From the NCBI GenBank assembly GCA_041912595.1, contig JAYRMR010000007.1, positions 55,770-119,769 on the forward strand: 64,000 nucleotides of DNA. The letters run 5' to 3'. Shown piece after piece: positions 32,319 to 44,888 of this stretch (positions within the stretch are counted from its first letter, which is position 1; every line of letters begins with the position of its first letter). The notes below the pieces were generated by a model. That model did not search any database and was not told where the DNA came from. It saw only the letters and a list, made by a program, of their open reading frames with translations. The position numbers and the translations under genes were made by a program. Origin of the DNA: Roseateles_B sp041912595 (lineage in GTDB: Bacteria > Pseudomonadota > Gammaproteobacteria > Burkholderiales > Burkholderiaceae_C).

Positions 32319-33473
32319 ATGACCACCCCCTCGACCTTCGCCGACGACGTCCGCTTCGCCTTCAAGCACTACTTCCGCCTGCGCAAGGAGCGGCCGGAGT
32401 CGCTGCTCGCGCGCTGCCTCATCACCAGCGCCTTCGCCATCGGCTTTCCGTCGCTCTTCATGGCCTTCGGCGTGGTCTTCGGGCAGTTCCAGCTGAGCGG
32501 GCCGCAACTGCTGGCGAGCTACAGCTGCGGCTTCCTGGTCTCCTTCATCATCCATGGCGGCTACCGGCTCTCGGAGCGGCTGCTGCCACAGCCGGCGCTG
32601 GACCGCCTCAATGCCGGCGGCTGGCGGGCCGGCCTGTTCTTCACCTTCATGCCGATCGCCGGCATCTACCTCGGCATGATGGCCTTCAGCGGCCTGCTGG
32701 GCTGGTGGATGCACGTGGACGTGAGCACGCCCTTCGACAGCGCCCGCGGCCTGAGCCAGTTCCTGTTCATCTCCCTGCTGATCTCGCTGGTGGGCTGGTA
32801 CCTGGACCACCAGCACCGCCGCCGCCAGGCCCTGCAGCTGCAGGCCACCGAGGCCCGGCTGCTGCGCCTGCAGGCCCAGATCGAGCCCCATTTCCTCTTC
32901 AACAGCCTCGCCGCCGTGCAGAGCCTCATCAAGCCGGCGCCGGACCGCGCGCTGGAGATGCTGGAGCACTTCACCGACTACCTGCGCGCGAGCCTCGGCG
33001 CCTTGCGCGAGGAGAGCTGCGCGCTGGCCACCGAGCTGCAGGCGGCGCGCAGCTACCTCGGCCTGATGCAGATCCGCATGGGCGAGCGCCTGCGCTTCCG
33101 CCTCGACGCCACGCCCGAGGCCGAGGCCCAGCGCCTGCCCCCGCTGCTGCTGCAACCGCTGGTCGAGAACGCCATCGTCCACGGGCTCGAGGGCAAGGAC
33201 GAAGGCGGCGAGGTGCAGGTCAGCGCCCGCGTCGTCACCACCGAGGCGGGCCGCTGGCTGCAGATCGAGGTGTGCGACGACGGCCTGGGCTCGAACGCCC
33301 GCCAGCACCGGGCGCGGCCCGGCCACGGCCTGGCCCTGAAGAACATCCGCGAGCGCCTGGCGACGCGCTACGGCGAGCGGGCCTCGCTCGAACTGACGCT
33401 CGACGAGACCGGGAGCCGCGCCATGCTGCGCCTGCCGATCGAGCCCTCCGAGTCTTCCGAGCCCCGGGCCTGA
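32319..33473 (+). CDS. LytS-type sensor histidine kinase (second pair)
   Basis: 384 residues. The layout matches the kinase at 30145: four membrane helices in the first 165 residues, then QIEPHFLFNSLAAVQSLIKP (phospho-His), PLLLQPLVENAIVHGL (N-box) and CDDGLGSNARQHRARP with GHGLALKNIRERL (G-box). The N-terminal part differs more than the catalytic part, suggesting a changed input. It is preceded by the direct repeat at 32209 and followed after 51 bases by its regulator. Confidence 0.9.
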   Translation: MTTPSTFADDVRFAFKHYFRLRKERPESLLARCLITSAFAIGFPSLFMAFGVVFGQFQLSGPQLLASYSCGFLVSFIIHGGYRLSERLLPQPALDRLNAGGWRAGLFFTFMPIAGIYLGMMAFSGLLGWWMHVDVSTPFDSARGLSQFLFISLLISLVGWYLDHQHRRRQALQLQATEARLLRLQAQIEPHFLFNSLAAVQSLIKPAPDRALEMLEHFTDYLRASLGALREESCALATELQAARSYLGLMQIRMGERLRFRLDATPEAEAQRLPPLLLQPLVENAIVHGLEGKDEGGEVQVSARVVTTEAGRWLQIEVCDDGLGSNARQHRARPGHGLALKNIRERLATRYGERASLELTLDETGSRAMLRLPIEPSESSEPRA

Positions 33474-33524
33474 CGCCCGCCCCCTGTCCGACGCCACCCC
33501 ACCCTCCACTCGCCCCTGCCTGCC

Positions 33525-34301
33525 ATGACCCTGCGCGCCCTGATTGCCGACGATGAAATCCACCTGGCCGAGCACCTGAAGTCCGAGCTCGCCGAGCTGT
33601 GGCCCGAGCTGGAGATCGTGGCCCTGGCCCGCACCGGCCGGGAGGCGGCCGCCCAGATCGAGGCCCTGCAGCCGGACCTCGCCTTCCTCGACATCCAGAT
33701 GCCGGGCCTCACCGGCCTGGAGGTGGCCGAGGGCATCGAAGGGCGGACGCGGGTGGTGTTCGTCACGGCCTTCGACGAGTTCGCCTGCCAGGCCTTCGAG
33801 CAGGCGGCGCTGGACTACGTGCTCAAGCCCGTCAAGCGCGAGCGACTGCACAAGACCGTGCAGCGCCTGCAGGCCGCCCTGGGCGCCGCGGGCAGCGCGG
33901 AAGCGGACGCCCCCGCCCTGGCCCAGGCGCTGCAGCAGCTGCAGGCGCCCGCCGGCGGGCTCGCGCCGCCGGCCGCGCCCCTGCGCTACGTGCGCGCCAG
34001 CCAGGGCGAGCTGATGCACCAGATCCCCATCGGCGAGGTCATCTACTTCCATGCCGACGACAAGTACACCTGCGTGCGGACCGCCCAGGGCGAGTACCTG
34101 ATCCGCACCCCGATCGCGGACCTGGCCCTGCAGCTGGACCCGCAGGAGTTCTGGCGCGTGCACCGCTCCACGCTGGTCAACCTCGCCCACCTTGCGGGAA
34201 CGCGGCGCGACGAGCTCAGCCGCCTCTTCCTGCGCTTCCGGGGGCTGGCGCTGGAGCTGCCGGTGAGCCGGGCCTACGTGCATCTCTTCAGGGCGATGTA
34301 G
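33525..34301 (+). CDS. LytTR-family response regulator (second pair)
   Basis: 258 residues. The receiver shows ADDEIHL, AFLDIQMPGLTG, VTAFDEF and VLKPVKRERL; the LytTR domain shows VIYFHADDKYTCVRT and FWRVHRSTLVNLAHL. The last 14 residues, LPVSRAYVHLFRAM, are identical to those of the regulator at 31359, and much of the LytTR domain is closely similar, so the two pairs are paralogues. Because recognition residues are conserved, they may share binding sites. Target genes are unknown. Confidence 0.9.
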   Translation: MTLRALIADDEIHLAEHLKSELAELWPELEIVALARTGREAAAQIEALQPDLAFLDIQMPGLTGLEVAEGIEGRTRVVFVTAFDEFACQAFEQAALDYVLKPVKRERLHKTVQRLQAALGAAGSAEADAPALAQALQQLQAPAGGLAPPAAPLRYVRASQGELMHQIPIGEVIYFHADDKYTCVRTAQGEYLIRTPIADLALQLDPQEFWRVHRSTLVNLAHLAGTRRDELSRLFLRFRGLALELPVSRAYVHLFRAM

Positions 34302-34379
34302 ACCGGGCGTGCCGGGTGGTCACGGGCAGATGTCCGATTCCGTCCATCCGTCGACCGCATGGCCGCCTAAGATGCCGTC

Positions 34380-35969
34380 ATGCCCCGCCTGCCCACGCCC
34401 CGATCCGCCGACCCGACCCCTGCCCCGGAGGGAGTGCAGGGCCCTGACGAGCTCAGCTCGGCGCAGTGCTATCCGGCGCTCCTGGCGCGCGATGCCCGCT
34501 TCGACGGGCTGTGGTTCGTCGGGGTGAGCTCCACGGGCATCTACTGCCGGCCCGTCTGCCGGGTAAAGACGCCGCGGCGCGAGAACTGCCGCTTCTTCGC
34601 CAGCGCCGCGCAGGCGGAGTCCGCCGGCTACCGCCCCTGCCTGCGCTGCCGTCCCGAAACCGCGCCCGGCACGCAGCTGCGCTGGAGCGTGACCGACGCC
34701 AGCCGCACGCTGGCCCGGCAGGCTGCCACGCTGATGGCCGAGGATCCGCGCCAGAGCGTGACGGTGCTAGCCTCGCGGCTGGGCATCAGCAGCCGCCACC
34801 TCCAGCGCATCTTCGAGGCCGAGCATGGCGTCACGCCGCTGGCCTATCTGCACACCCGCCGCCTGCTGCTCGCCAAGCAGCTGCTGATGGACAGCCCGCT
34901 GGGCATGGCGGAGGTGGCCGCCGCCGCGGGCTTCGGCAGCCAGCGACGCTTCAACGCGCTCTTCCTGCAGCACTACCGGCTGCAGCCCGGCAGCCTGCGC
35001 AAGTCGGGCGAGCCGCCGCCGTCCGTGACCGCCTGTGGCGAGCCCGGCCTGCGCCTGGCCTACCGCCCGCCCCTGGCCGTGGACGCGCTGCTGGCCTTCC
35101 TGGCCGCCCGCGCGGTGCCCGGCGTCGAGCAGGTGGACGTCCGCGAGCGGCTGATCAGCCGGAGCCTGCGCCTGCCGCACCAGGGCCGCACGCTCGCCGG
35201 GCGGCTCGTCATCCGCTTCCAGCCGGAGCGCGACACGGTGCTGCTCTCGCCCTGCTCCTCGCTGTGGGCGGCTGCGGGCAGCCTGATCCCGCTGGTGCGC
35301 CGCTGGCTGGACCTGGACGCCGCGCCCGACGCCATCCACCAGCATCTCTCGGGCCTGCCTGCGCTGGAGCCCGGGCTGCGCCTGCCGGGCTGCCTGGACC
35401 GCTTCGAGCTGGCCGTGCGCGCCGTGCTGGGCCAGCAGGTCACCGTGGCCGCGGCCCGCACCCTGGCGTCGCGCTTTGTCGAGCGCTTCGGCGAGGACCT
35501 GCCGCCCGGCCACCAGACGCCCGAGGTGCGGCGGCTCTTTCCGCTGCCCGAGCGCATCGCCGAGGCGCCGATCGAGTCCATCGCCGAGCTGGGCATCATC
35601 CGCAACCGGGCACAGGCGCTCATCACCCTGGCGCAGCGCTGGCCGACGCTGGCCTACGCCCGCCTGCAGGACGGGCATCTGGCCGGGGGGCAAGACCTGG
35701 CCCTCGCCGAGCTGCAGGACCTGCCCGGCATCGGCCCCTGGACCGCGCAGTACATGCTGATGCGGGGCTGGAGCGCCCCCGACCTCTTCCCGCCCGGCGA
35801 CGTGGTGCTGCGCCAGCAGCTCACCGCGCCCGGGCAGGCCGCCCCGACGCCCCGGGCCCTGGCCGAGCGCGCGCTGGGCTTCAGCCCCTACCGCTCCTAC
35901 GCCGTCCTCCAGCTCTGGCACCATGCCGCCCAGCGCGCAGCCGCCAGCGCCGCCTCCCGCAAGACCTGA
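34380..35969 (+). CDS. Ada-AlkA fusion: methylation sensor/regulator with 3-methyladenine glycosylase
   Basis: 529 residues. N-terminal Ada metal-binding domain: GIYCRPVCRVKTPRREN and RPCLRCRPE supply four Cys, the first being the methyl-phosphotriester acceptor in Ada. An AraC-type HTH follows (SVTVLASRLGISSRHLQRIF, VAAAAGFGSQRRFNALF, about 120-210). The C-terminal half (about 220-525) is AlkA: LAVRAVLGQQVTVAAARTLA, the helix-hairpin-helix LQDLPGIGPWTAQYMLMRG and the catalytic Asp in FPPGDVVLRQQL. It should sense alkylated DNA, regulate its own response and excise 3-methylpurines. The O6-methylguanine transferase domain of E. coli Ada is absent. The next gene starts 4 bases later. Confidence 0.9.
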   Translation: MPRLPTPRSADPTPAPEGVQGPDELSSAQCYPALLARDARFDGLWFVGVSSTGIYCRPVCRVKTPRRENCRFFASAAQAESAGYRPCLRCRPETAPGTQLRWSVTDASRTLARQAATLMAEDPRQSVTVLASRLGISSRHLQRIFEAEHGVTPLAYLHTRRLLLAKQLLMDSPLGMAEVAAAAGFGSQRRFNALFLQHYRLQPGSLRKSGEPPPSVTACGEPGLRLAYRPPLAVDALLAFLAARAVPGVEQVDVRERLISRSLRLPHQGRTLAGRLVIRFQPERDTVLLSPCSSLWAAAGSLIPLVRRWLDLDAAPDAIHQHLSGLPALEPGLRLPGCLDRFELAVRAVLGQQVTVAAARTLASRFVERFGEDLPPGHQTPEVRRLFPLPERIAEAPIESIAELGIIRNRAQALITLAQRWPTLAYARLQDGHLAGGQDLALAELQDLPGIGPWTAQYMLMRGWSAPDLFPPGDVVLRQQLTAPGQAAPTPRALAERALGFSPYRSYAVLQLWHHAAQRAAASAASRKT

Positions 35970-35973
35970 CCCC

Positions 35974-36873
35974 ATGCAAGACCACGCCCGACTCAACGCC
36001 GCCGAACTGCTGCTGCTCGCCGCCATCTGGGGCGCGTCCTTCCTCTTCCTGCGCCTGGGCGCCCCCGCCTTCGGCCCGCTGGCGCTGGCCTTTGTGCGCG
36101 TGGCCGGGGCCAGCCTCTTCCTGCTGCCGCTGCTGGCCTGGCAGGGCGGGCGCCAGGGCCTGCAGGAGCTGCGCCGGGACTGGCGCCCGCTGCTGCTCGT
36201 AGCCGTGCTCAACAGCGCCCTGCCCTTCGCCTTCTTCAGCTACGCGGCCCTGTCCATCACGGCGGGGCTGTCGAGCATCCTCAACGCCACCACGCCGATC
36301 TGGGGGGCGCTCGTGGCCTCGGTGTGGCTCGGTCAGCGCCTGGATGCCGGGCGCATCCTCGGCCTGCTCGTCGGCTTCGGCGGCGTGGTCTTCCTGGCCT
36401 GGGAGCAGGCCAGCTTCAAGCCGGGCGGCAGCGGCTTCGCCATCCTCGCCTGCCTGGGCGCGACGTGCTGCTACGGCCTGGCCGCCAGCGCCACCAAGAA
36501 GTACCTGGGCGGCACGCGTTCGCTCGCCGTGGCCACCGGCAGCCAGCTCTTCGCGGCGCTGGCCCTGGCGGTGCCGGCCGCCGCTCAGTGGCCGTCAACG
36601 CCGCCCGGCGCCACCGCCTGGCTCAGTGCCGTCGCCCTGGCCCTGCTGTGCTCGGGCCTCGCCTACATCCTCTACTTCCGCCTGATGCAGCGCGCCGGGC
36701 CGACCTACGCGCTGTCCGTCACCTTCCTGATTCCCGTCTTCGCGGTGCTGTGGGGCCTGGCCTTCCTGGGCGAGACCTTCACCCTGCACATGGCCGCCGG
36801 CTGCGCCATCGTGCTGCTCGGCACCGCGCTGGCCACGGGCATCGTGGCGCCCTTCGGACGCGCCAAGGCCTGA
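35974..36873 (+). CDS. EamA/DMT-family membrane transporter
   Basis: 299 residues with about ten membrane helices arranged as two EamA repeats. Landmarks are LLLAAIWGASFLFLRLGA at the start, LSSILNATTPIWGALVASVW in the first repeat and LCSGLAYILYFRLMQRAGPT with TFLIPVFAVLWGLAFLGE in the second. Such proteins export small metabolites or amino acids; the substrate cannot be told. It lies 4 bases after the ada-alkA gene and is probably cotranscribed, though no functional link is obvious. Confidence 0.9.
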   Translation: MQDHARLNAAELLLLAAIWGASFLFLRLGAPAFGPLALAFVRVAGASLFLLPLLAWQGGRQGLQELRRDWRPLLLVAVLNSALPFAFFSYAALSITAGLSSILNATTPIWGALVASVWLGQRLDAGRILGLLVGFGGVVFLAWEQASFKPGGSGFAILACLGATCCYGLAASATKKYLGGTRSLAVATGSQLFAALALAVPAAAQWPSTPPGATAWLSAVALALLCSGLAYILYFRLMQRAGPTYALSVTFLIPVFAVLWGLAFLGETFTLHMAAGCAIVLLGTALATGIVAPFGRAKA

Positions 36874-36922
36874 GCCCCCCGCTCGGCTTCTGCGGTCCGC
36901 CGGGCCGGCCCAGGCGCTGTCC

Positions 36923-37004
36923 GGGCCGCGCCGGGCCCATGCAGCGGGCGCAATCGTGCATTCCGAACGGAACCGGTCGCCCGGGGCCGCGCCAGGCCAT
37001 GCAG
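36923..37004 (+). repeat. Imperfect direct repeat and small inverted repeat upstream of the FIST gene
   Basis: GGGCCGCGCCGGGCCCATGCAG (first copy, 36923-36944) recurs with small changes at 36984-37004 (GGGCCGCGCCAGGCCATGCAG), about 61 bases apart. Between them lies TTCCGAACGGAA (36961-36972), a TTCCG/CGGAA inverted repeat. Together they occupy the gap before the FIST gene and may be regulator sites; no function is established. Confidence 0.4.
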
Positions 37005-37044
37005 AATTTCCGGCATCGCCTGGCTGGCCAGAAAGGTGCCCGAG

Positions 37045-38187
37045 ATGCAAGTTCAACAGCTGACCCTGCGGCCGGGTGCCGGCGCCCCGACCCATGACAC
37101 GCTGGCGCCCCTGCGCGCCATCGACCCGAACCTGCTGCTGGTCTTCGGCTCCGCCGCCTGGCTGCAGCGCGTGGTCGGGCCGCTGGCGGACGCCTTCCCG
37201 ACGGCCCAGCGCATGGGCTGCACCACGGCCGGCGAAATCTCTGCCGAGGGCGTGACCGACGACAGCTGCGTCATCACCGCCGTGCGCTTCGACCGGTGCC
37301 AGCTGGTGCAGGTGTCCACACGCCTGGCCGGCATGGCCGATTCCACCGACGCCGGCCGACGCCTGGCCCGCCAGCTGCCGCCCGAGGGGCTGCGCGCCGT
37401 CATCGTGCTGGGCCAGGGCGTGGCCATCAATGGCAGCGCGCTGATCGTCGGCATGGCCGAGGTGCTCGGCCAGCAGGTGCCCATCACCGGCGGCCTGGCC
37501 GGCGATGCCGCCGCCTTCACCGAGACCTGGGTGCTGAACCAGTCCGGCGTGCACCGCGACGAGCTCGTGTGCCTCGGCCTCTATGGCGAGGCCCTGCAGT
37601 TCTCGCACGGCTCCTTCGGCGGCTGGTCCCCCTTCGGCCCCGCCCGCAAGGTGACCCGCTGCGAGCACAACGTGCTGTACGAGCTCGACGGCGAGCCCGC
37701 GCTCGACATCTACAAGCGCTACCTGGGCGAGCACGCGCGAGACCTGCCCGCCTCCGGGCTGCTCTTCCCCTTCGCGATGCTGGGCAGCGATCACACCGAG
37801 ATCGGCCTCATCCGCACCATTCTCGGCGTGGACGAGGCCAGCGGCAGCCTCACGCTGGCCGGCGAGATCGACCCGGAGGGCTATCTGCGCCTGATGCATG
37901 CGGGCACCGATGCCCTCGTCGAGGGCGCCGAGGCCGCCGCGCAGGCGGCTCGCGAGATGCACGCGGGCGACGGCCAGGGGCTGGCACTGCTTGTCAGCTG
38001 CGTGGGCCGCAAGCTGGTGATGGGCGGTCGCGTGGACGAGGAGATCGAGGCCGTGGCCGATGTCTTCGGCCAGGGCGCCTGCATCGCGGGCTTCTACTCC
38101 AACGGCGAGATCAGCCCCTTCACCGGCAATCTGGAATGCAAGCTGCACAACCAGACCATGACGATCACCCACATCGCCGAAGCCTGA
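37045..38187 (+). CDS. FIST-domain sensor protein, NosP-like
   Basis: 380 residues from ATG 37045, with GAAAGG 8 bases upstream; a GTG three codons earlier is less likely. FIST_N features are LLLVFGSAAWLQRVVGPLAD, QRMGCTTAGEISAEGVTDDS and TGGLAGDAAAFTETWVL; FIST_C features are ALDIYKRYLGEHARDLP, TEIGLIRTILGVDE and ALLVSCVGRKLVMGG, ending with CIAGFYSNGEISPF. Proteins of this fold include NosP, a haem-based nitric-oxide sensor that inhibits a partner histidine kinase encoded next to it. Here a large hybrid kinase follows after 7 bases, which supports that role. Haem binding cannot be confirmed from sequence, and an amino-acid ligand is an alternative. Confidence 0.82.
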   Translation: MQVQQLTLRPGAGAPTHDTLAPLRAIDPNLLLVFGSAAWLQRVVGPLADAFPTAQRMGCTTAGEISAEGVTDDSCVITAVRFDRCQLVQVSTRLAGMADSTDAGRRLARQLPPEGLRAVIVLGQGVAINGSALIVGMAEVLGQQVPITGGLAGDAAAFTETWVLNQSGVHRDELVCLGLYGEALQFSHGSFGGWSPFGPARKVTRCEHNVLYELDGEPALDIYKRYLGEHARDLPASGLLFPFAMLGSDHTEIGLIRTILGVDEASGSLTLAGEIDPEGYLRLMHAGTDALVEGAEAAAQAAREMHAGDGQGLALLVSCVGRKLVMGGRVDEEIEAVADVFGQGACIAGFYSNGEISPFTGNLECKLHNQTMTITHIAEA

Positions 38188-38194
38188 ACGCCGC

Positions 38195-41358
<3,164 letters not shown>

Positions 41359-41362
<4 letters not shown>

Positions 41363-42441
41363 GCCGCCAGCACCAGGTCCTGATCGTCGACGACGCGCCG
41401 GTGAACCTCGCGCTGTTCGAGGCGCTGGTGAAGCGGCTGGGCGGCTGCGAGGTGCGCTGCTTCGGCGACGCCATGCAGGCGCTGTCGTGGTTGAAGGCGC
41501 ATGACGTGGACCTCATCGTCGTGGACTACATGATGCCCCTGCTCAATGGCCTGGACTTCATCCAGGCGGTGCGGGCCCAGCCCGGCCTGGAGACGGTGCC
41601 CATCCTGATGATCACGGCCAACGACCAGAAGGAAGTGCGCTACCGGGCCCTGCGCGCCGGGGCCTCCGACTTCCTGACCAAGCCGGTGGACCGCGCCGAG
41701 TTCGAGGCCCGCGCGAGCAATCTGCTGTCACTGGGCGACGCCCGCCGGCAGCTGGCCGACCGCGCCACCTGGCTGGCCGAGGAGGTGCGCAAGGCCACGG
41801 CGCAGGCGGTGCAGCGGGAGCACGAGACCGTGATCCGCCTCTCCCGCGCGGCGGAATACCGCGACCCCGAGACCGGCGCGCACATCCTGCGCATGGCGCA
41901 CTACTCGCACCTCATCGCCCGCGCGCTCGGGCTCAGCCAGGCGCAGCAGGAGCTCATCCTCGTCGCCGCGCCGCTGCACGACATCGGCAAGGTGGGCGTG
42001 GCGGATGCCATCCTGCTCAAGCCGGGTCGCCTCACGCCCGACGAGTTCGAGGTGATGAAGCAGCACACCGTCTACGGCTACGAGATCCTGCGGGACAGCA
42101 CCTCGGAGATCCTCCAGGCCGGGGCCAGCATCGCGCTGGGCCACCACGAGAAGTTCGACGGCAACGGCTACCCGAACCGCCTGCGCGGCGAGGAGATCCC
42201 GATCTTCAGCCGCATCGTGGCGGTGGCGGACGTCTTCGATGCGCTGACCTCGGCCCGGCCCTACAAGCCGGCCTGGACGCTGGAGGACGCCTCGCAATGG
42301 ATCCGCAGCCAGTCGGGCTCGCACTTCGACCCGGCCTGCGTGGCCGTCTTCTTCGAGCACTGGGACGAGGTGCTGGGCATCCGCGAGCGCTTCGGGGACA
42401 GCGAGGACGACTGGCCCTCGATGATCTCCGACTTCACCTGA
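41359..42441 (+). CDS. RpfG-type response regulator with HD-GYP phosphodiesterase domain
   Basis: 360 residues. Receiver domain (about 5-125) with VDDAPVN, phospho-Asp in IVVDYMMPLLNG and Lys in FLTKPVDR. The HD-GYP domain (about 160-340) keeps its signature: RDPETGAHILRMAHYSHLIA, APLHDIGKVGVADAILLKPG, LGHHEKFDGNGYPNRLRGEE and ADVFDALTSARPYK. Such proteins hydrolyse cyclic-di-GMP when phosphorylated, promoting dispersal or motility. The ATGA overlap with the kinase gene makes this the likely output of the FIST-kinase circuit. Catalytic metal ligands appear intact. Confidence 0.92.
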
Positions 42442-42475
42442 GCGGCCCGCCGGGATCGGCCGGGATCGGCCGGGC

Positions 42476-44857
42476 TCAGCCGGCCTGGAGCAGCGCCTGC
42501 AGCGCCGCCTCGTCGAGCACCGTCACACCGAGCTCGCGGGCCTTGTCGAGCTTGGAGCCGGCCTCCTCGCCGGCCACGACGTAGTGCGTCTTCTTGGACA
42601 CCGAGCCGCTGACCTTGCCGCCCGCGGCCTCGATCAGCGCTTTGGCGGCATCGCGGGACAGCGTGGGCAGCGTCCCGGTGAGCACGAAGGTGAGCCCGGC
42701 CACGCCCGCCGCGCCCGCCGCCGGCGCGGGGGCCGCCTCCCAGGCATTGCCCAGCGCGGCCAGCTCCGCCAGCACCGCGGACCACGGCGCCTCCAGCAGC
42801 AGCTCGCCGAAGGACAGCCGGGCAGATTCCAGCGCGGCCTCCGCCTGCGGCGTCTGGACCAGGGCCTGCGGCGTGCCGCAGGCCTCGGCGAGGCGCTCGA
42901 TGGTGCCGCCGCCGATGCCCTTGAGCCGGCGGCCGCCCGCCTCGCCATCCACCGCCTTCACCAGCGCCAGCAGCTGCTTGAGCGGCACGCGCACGGCCGG
43001 CTCCAGCACGGAGGGCCGGACCGCGGCCTCGGGGCCCGTCATGGCGGCCACCACCTCGCGGTTGTGCGGCTCGGCGTTGAAGGCGGCGATGGAGTCGGCC
43101 ACCTCCTTGCCGATGTCCGGGATCAGGCGCGGCGTGTTCGGCCCCGTGGCCACGAAGGCCTGCCAGGAGCCGTAGAACTTCGCCAGGGCCGCCGCAGTGC
43201 TCTCGCCCACATGCCGGATGCCCAGCGCGAACAGGAAGCGGCCCAGGGCCGGCGTACGGGCGGCCTGCAGCGCGGCCAGCAGGTTGTCGGCGCTGAGCGC
43301 CTGCAGCGTGCTGCCGCCGGCCAGGCGCAGGCCGATCAGCTGCTCGCGTCGCAGCAGGAACAGATCCGCCGGCGTCTTCACGAGGCCGCCATCCACCAGC
43401 GCGGCGACGATCTCATCGCCGAAACCCTCGATGTCCATGGCGCGGCGGCTGGCGAAGTGCAGCAGCGCCTGCTTGCGCTGGGCCGGGCAGAAGAGGCCCG
43501 CCGTGCAGCGCCAGTCGGCCTCGCCCTCCTCGCGCGCGATGGCGCTGGCACACACGGGGCACTGGCCGCCCAGGCGCTGGTAGAGATCGAAGGGCTCGCC
43601 GGCATCGGCCGGACGGCGCTCCAGCACCACGCCCACGACCTCGGGGATGACGTCGCCCGCGCGGCGCACGATGACGGTGTCCCCCACCCGCACGTCCTTG
43701 CGCCGGGCCTCGTCCTCGTTGTGCAGCGTCGCGTTGCTGACCGTGGTGCCGCCCACGAAGACCGGCTCCAGCTTGGCCACCGGCGTGAGCTTGCCGGTGC
43801 GGCCGACCTGGATGTCGATGTCCAGCAGGCGCGTCATCTGCTCCTGGGCCGGGTACTTGTGCGCCACGGCCCAGCGCGGCTCGCGCGTCACGAAGCCCAG
43901 GCGCTGCTGCAGGGCGAGGCTGTTGACCTTGTAGACGATGCCGTCGATGTCGAAGGGCAGCGCGTCGCGCCGCTCGCCCATCTCGCGGTGGAAGGCGATC
44001 AGGCCGGCCGCGCCCTGCACCACCTGGCGGTCCATGCAAACGGGCAGGCCGAAGGCCGCGAGGGCATCGAGCAGGCCGCTGTGCGTGGCGGGCACGGCCC
44101 AGCCGCGCACCTCGCCAAGGCCATAGGCGAAGAAGCTCAGGGGACGCTGCGCCGCGATGGCCGGGTCCAGCTGGCGCACCGCGCCGGCGGCCGCATTGCG
44201 CGGGTTCACGAAGGTCTTCTCGCCCTTGGCGCGCTGCTTCTCGTTGAGCTGGTCGAAGTCATCGCGGCGCATGTAGACCTCGCCGCGCACCTCCAGCACC
44301 TCCGGCATCTGCTGGACCGGGCCCTTGAGCTTCAGCGGGATCTGGCCGATGGTGCGGATGTTCTGGGTCACGTCCTCGCCCGTCTGCCCGTCCCCGCGGG
44401 TCGCGGCCTGCACGAGCACGCCCTGCTCGTAGCGCAGGTTCATGGCCAGGCCGTCGAACTTGAGCTCGGCGGCGTATTCCACCGGCGCGTCGCCCGCGCC
44501 CAGGCCCAGCTCGCGGCGCACGCGGGCATCGAAGTTCTCGGCGCCGCTGGCCTCTGTGTCCGTCTCGGTGCGGATGGAGAGCATGGGCACGGCATGCTGC
44601 ACCGGCGTGAAGCTGTCGAGCACCCGGCCGATCACGCGTTGGGTGGGCGAGTCCGGCGTCAGCAGCTCGGGATGCGCGGCCTCCAGCGCCTGCAGGGCCT
44701 GGAAGAGGCGGTCGTACTCGGCGTCCGGCAGCTCGGGCGCGTCCAGGACGTAGTAGAGATGGGCGTGGTGGTTCAGCTGCTCGCGCAGCCGGGCCGCGCG
44801 CTCGGCGGGCGTGGTCTCGTCTTCTGGGGGGGCGGCGAAAAGATCGTTCTGGCTCAT
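42476..44857 (-). CDS. ligA: LigA, NAD-dependent DNA ligase
   Basis: 793 residues, longer than the usual 670-700. N-terminal Ia domain (LNHHAHLYYVLDAPELPDAE), nucleotidyltransferase with the AMP-accepting Lys in AELKFDGLAMNLRYEQG, OB fold, a four-Cys zinc finger (CPVCASAIAREEGEADWRC, GLFCPAQ), helix-hairpin-helix repeats and a C-terminal BRCT domain (LTFVLTGTLPTLSRDAAKAL). It seals nicks in replication and repair. The extra length comes mostly from an expanded region before the BRCT domain (about residues 600-700). ATG 44857 is well supported by conservation. It is the last of a minus-strand group with zipA and smc. Confidence 0.97.
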   Translation of the reverse strand: MSQNDLFAAPPEDETTPAERAARLREQLNHHAHLYYVLDAPELPDAEYDRLFQALQALEAAHPELLTPDSPTQRVIGRVLDSFTPVQHAVPMLSIRTETDTEASGAENFDARVRRELGLGAGDAPVEYAAELKFDGLAMNLRYEQGVLVQAATRGDGQTGEDVTQNIRTIGQIPLKLKGPVQQMPEVLEVRGEVYMRRDDFDQLNEKQRAKGEKTFVNPRNAAAGAVRQLDPAIAAQRPLSFFAYGLGEVRGWAVPATHSGLLDALAAFGLPVCMDRQVVQGAAGLIAFHREMGERRDALPFDIDGIVYKVNSLALQQRLGFVTREPRWAVAHKYPAQEQMTRLLDIDIQVGRTGKLTPVAKLEPVFVGGTTVSNATLHNEDEARRKDVRVGDTVIVRRAGDVIPEVVGVVLERRPADAGEPFDLYQRLGGQCPVCASAIAREEGEADWRCTAGLFCPAQRKQALLHFASRRAMDIEGFGDEIVAALVDGGLVKTPADLFLLRREQLIGLRLAGGSTLQALSADNLLAALQAARTPALGRFLFALGIRHVGESTAAALAKFYGSWQAFVATGPNTPRLIPDIGKEVADSIAAFNAEPHNREVVAAMTGPEAAVRPSVLEPAVRVPLKQLLALVKAVDGEAGGRRLKGIGGGTIERLAEACGTPQALVQTPQAEAALESARLSFGELLLEAPWSAVLAELAALGNAWEAAPAPAAGAAGVAGLTFVLTGTLPTLSRDAAKALIEAAGGKVSGSVSKKTHYVVAGEEAGSKLDKARELGVTVLDEAALQALLQAG

Positions 44858-44888
44858 GGGCAGCGATTGTGCCCAAGCCGGGGCCGAG

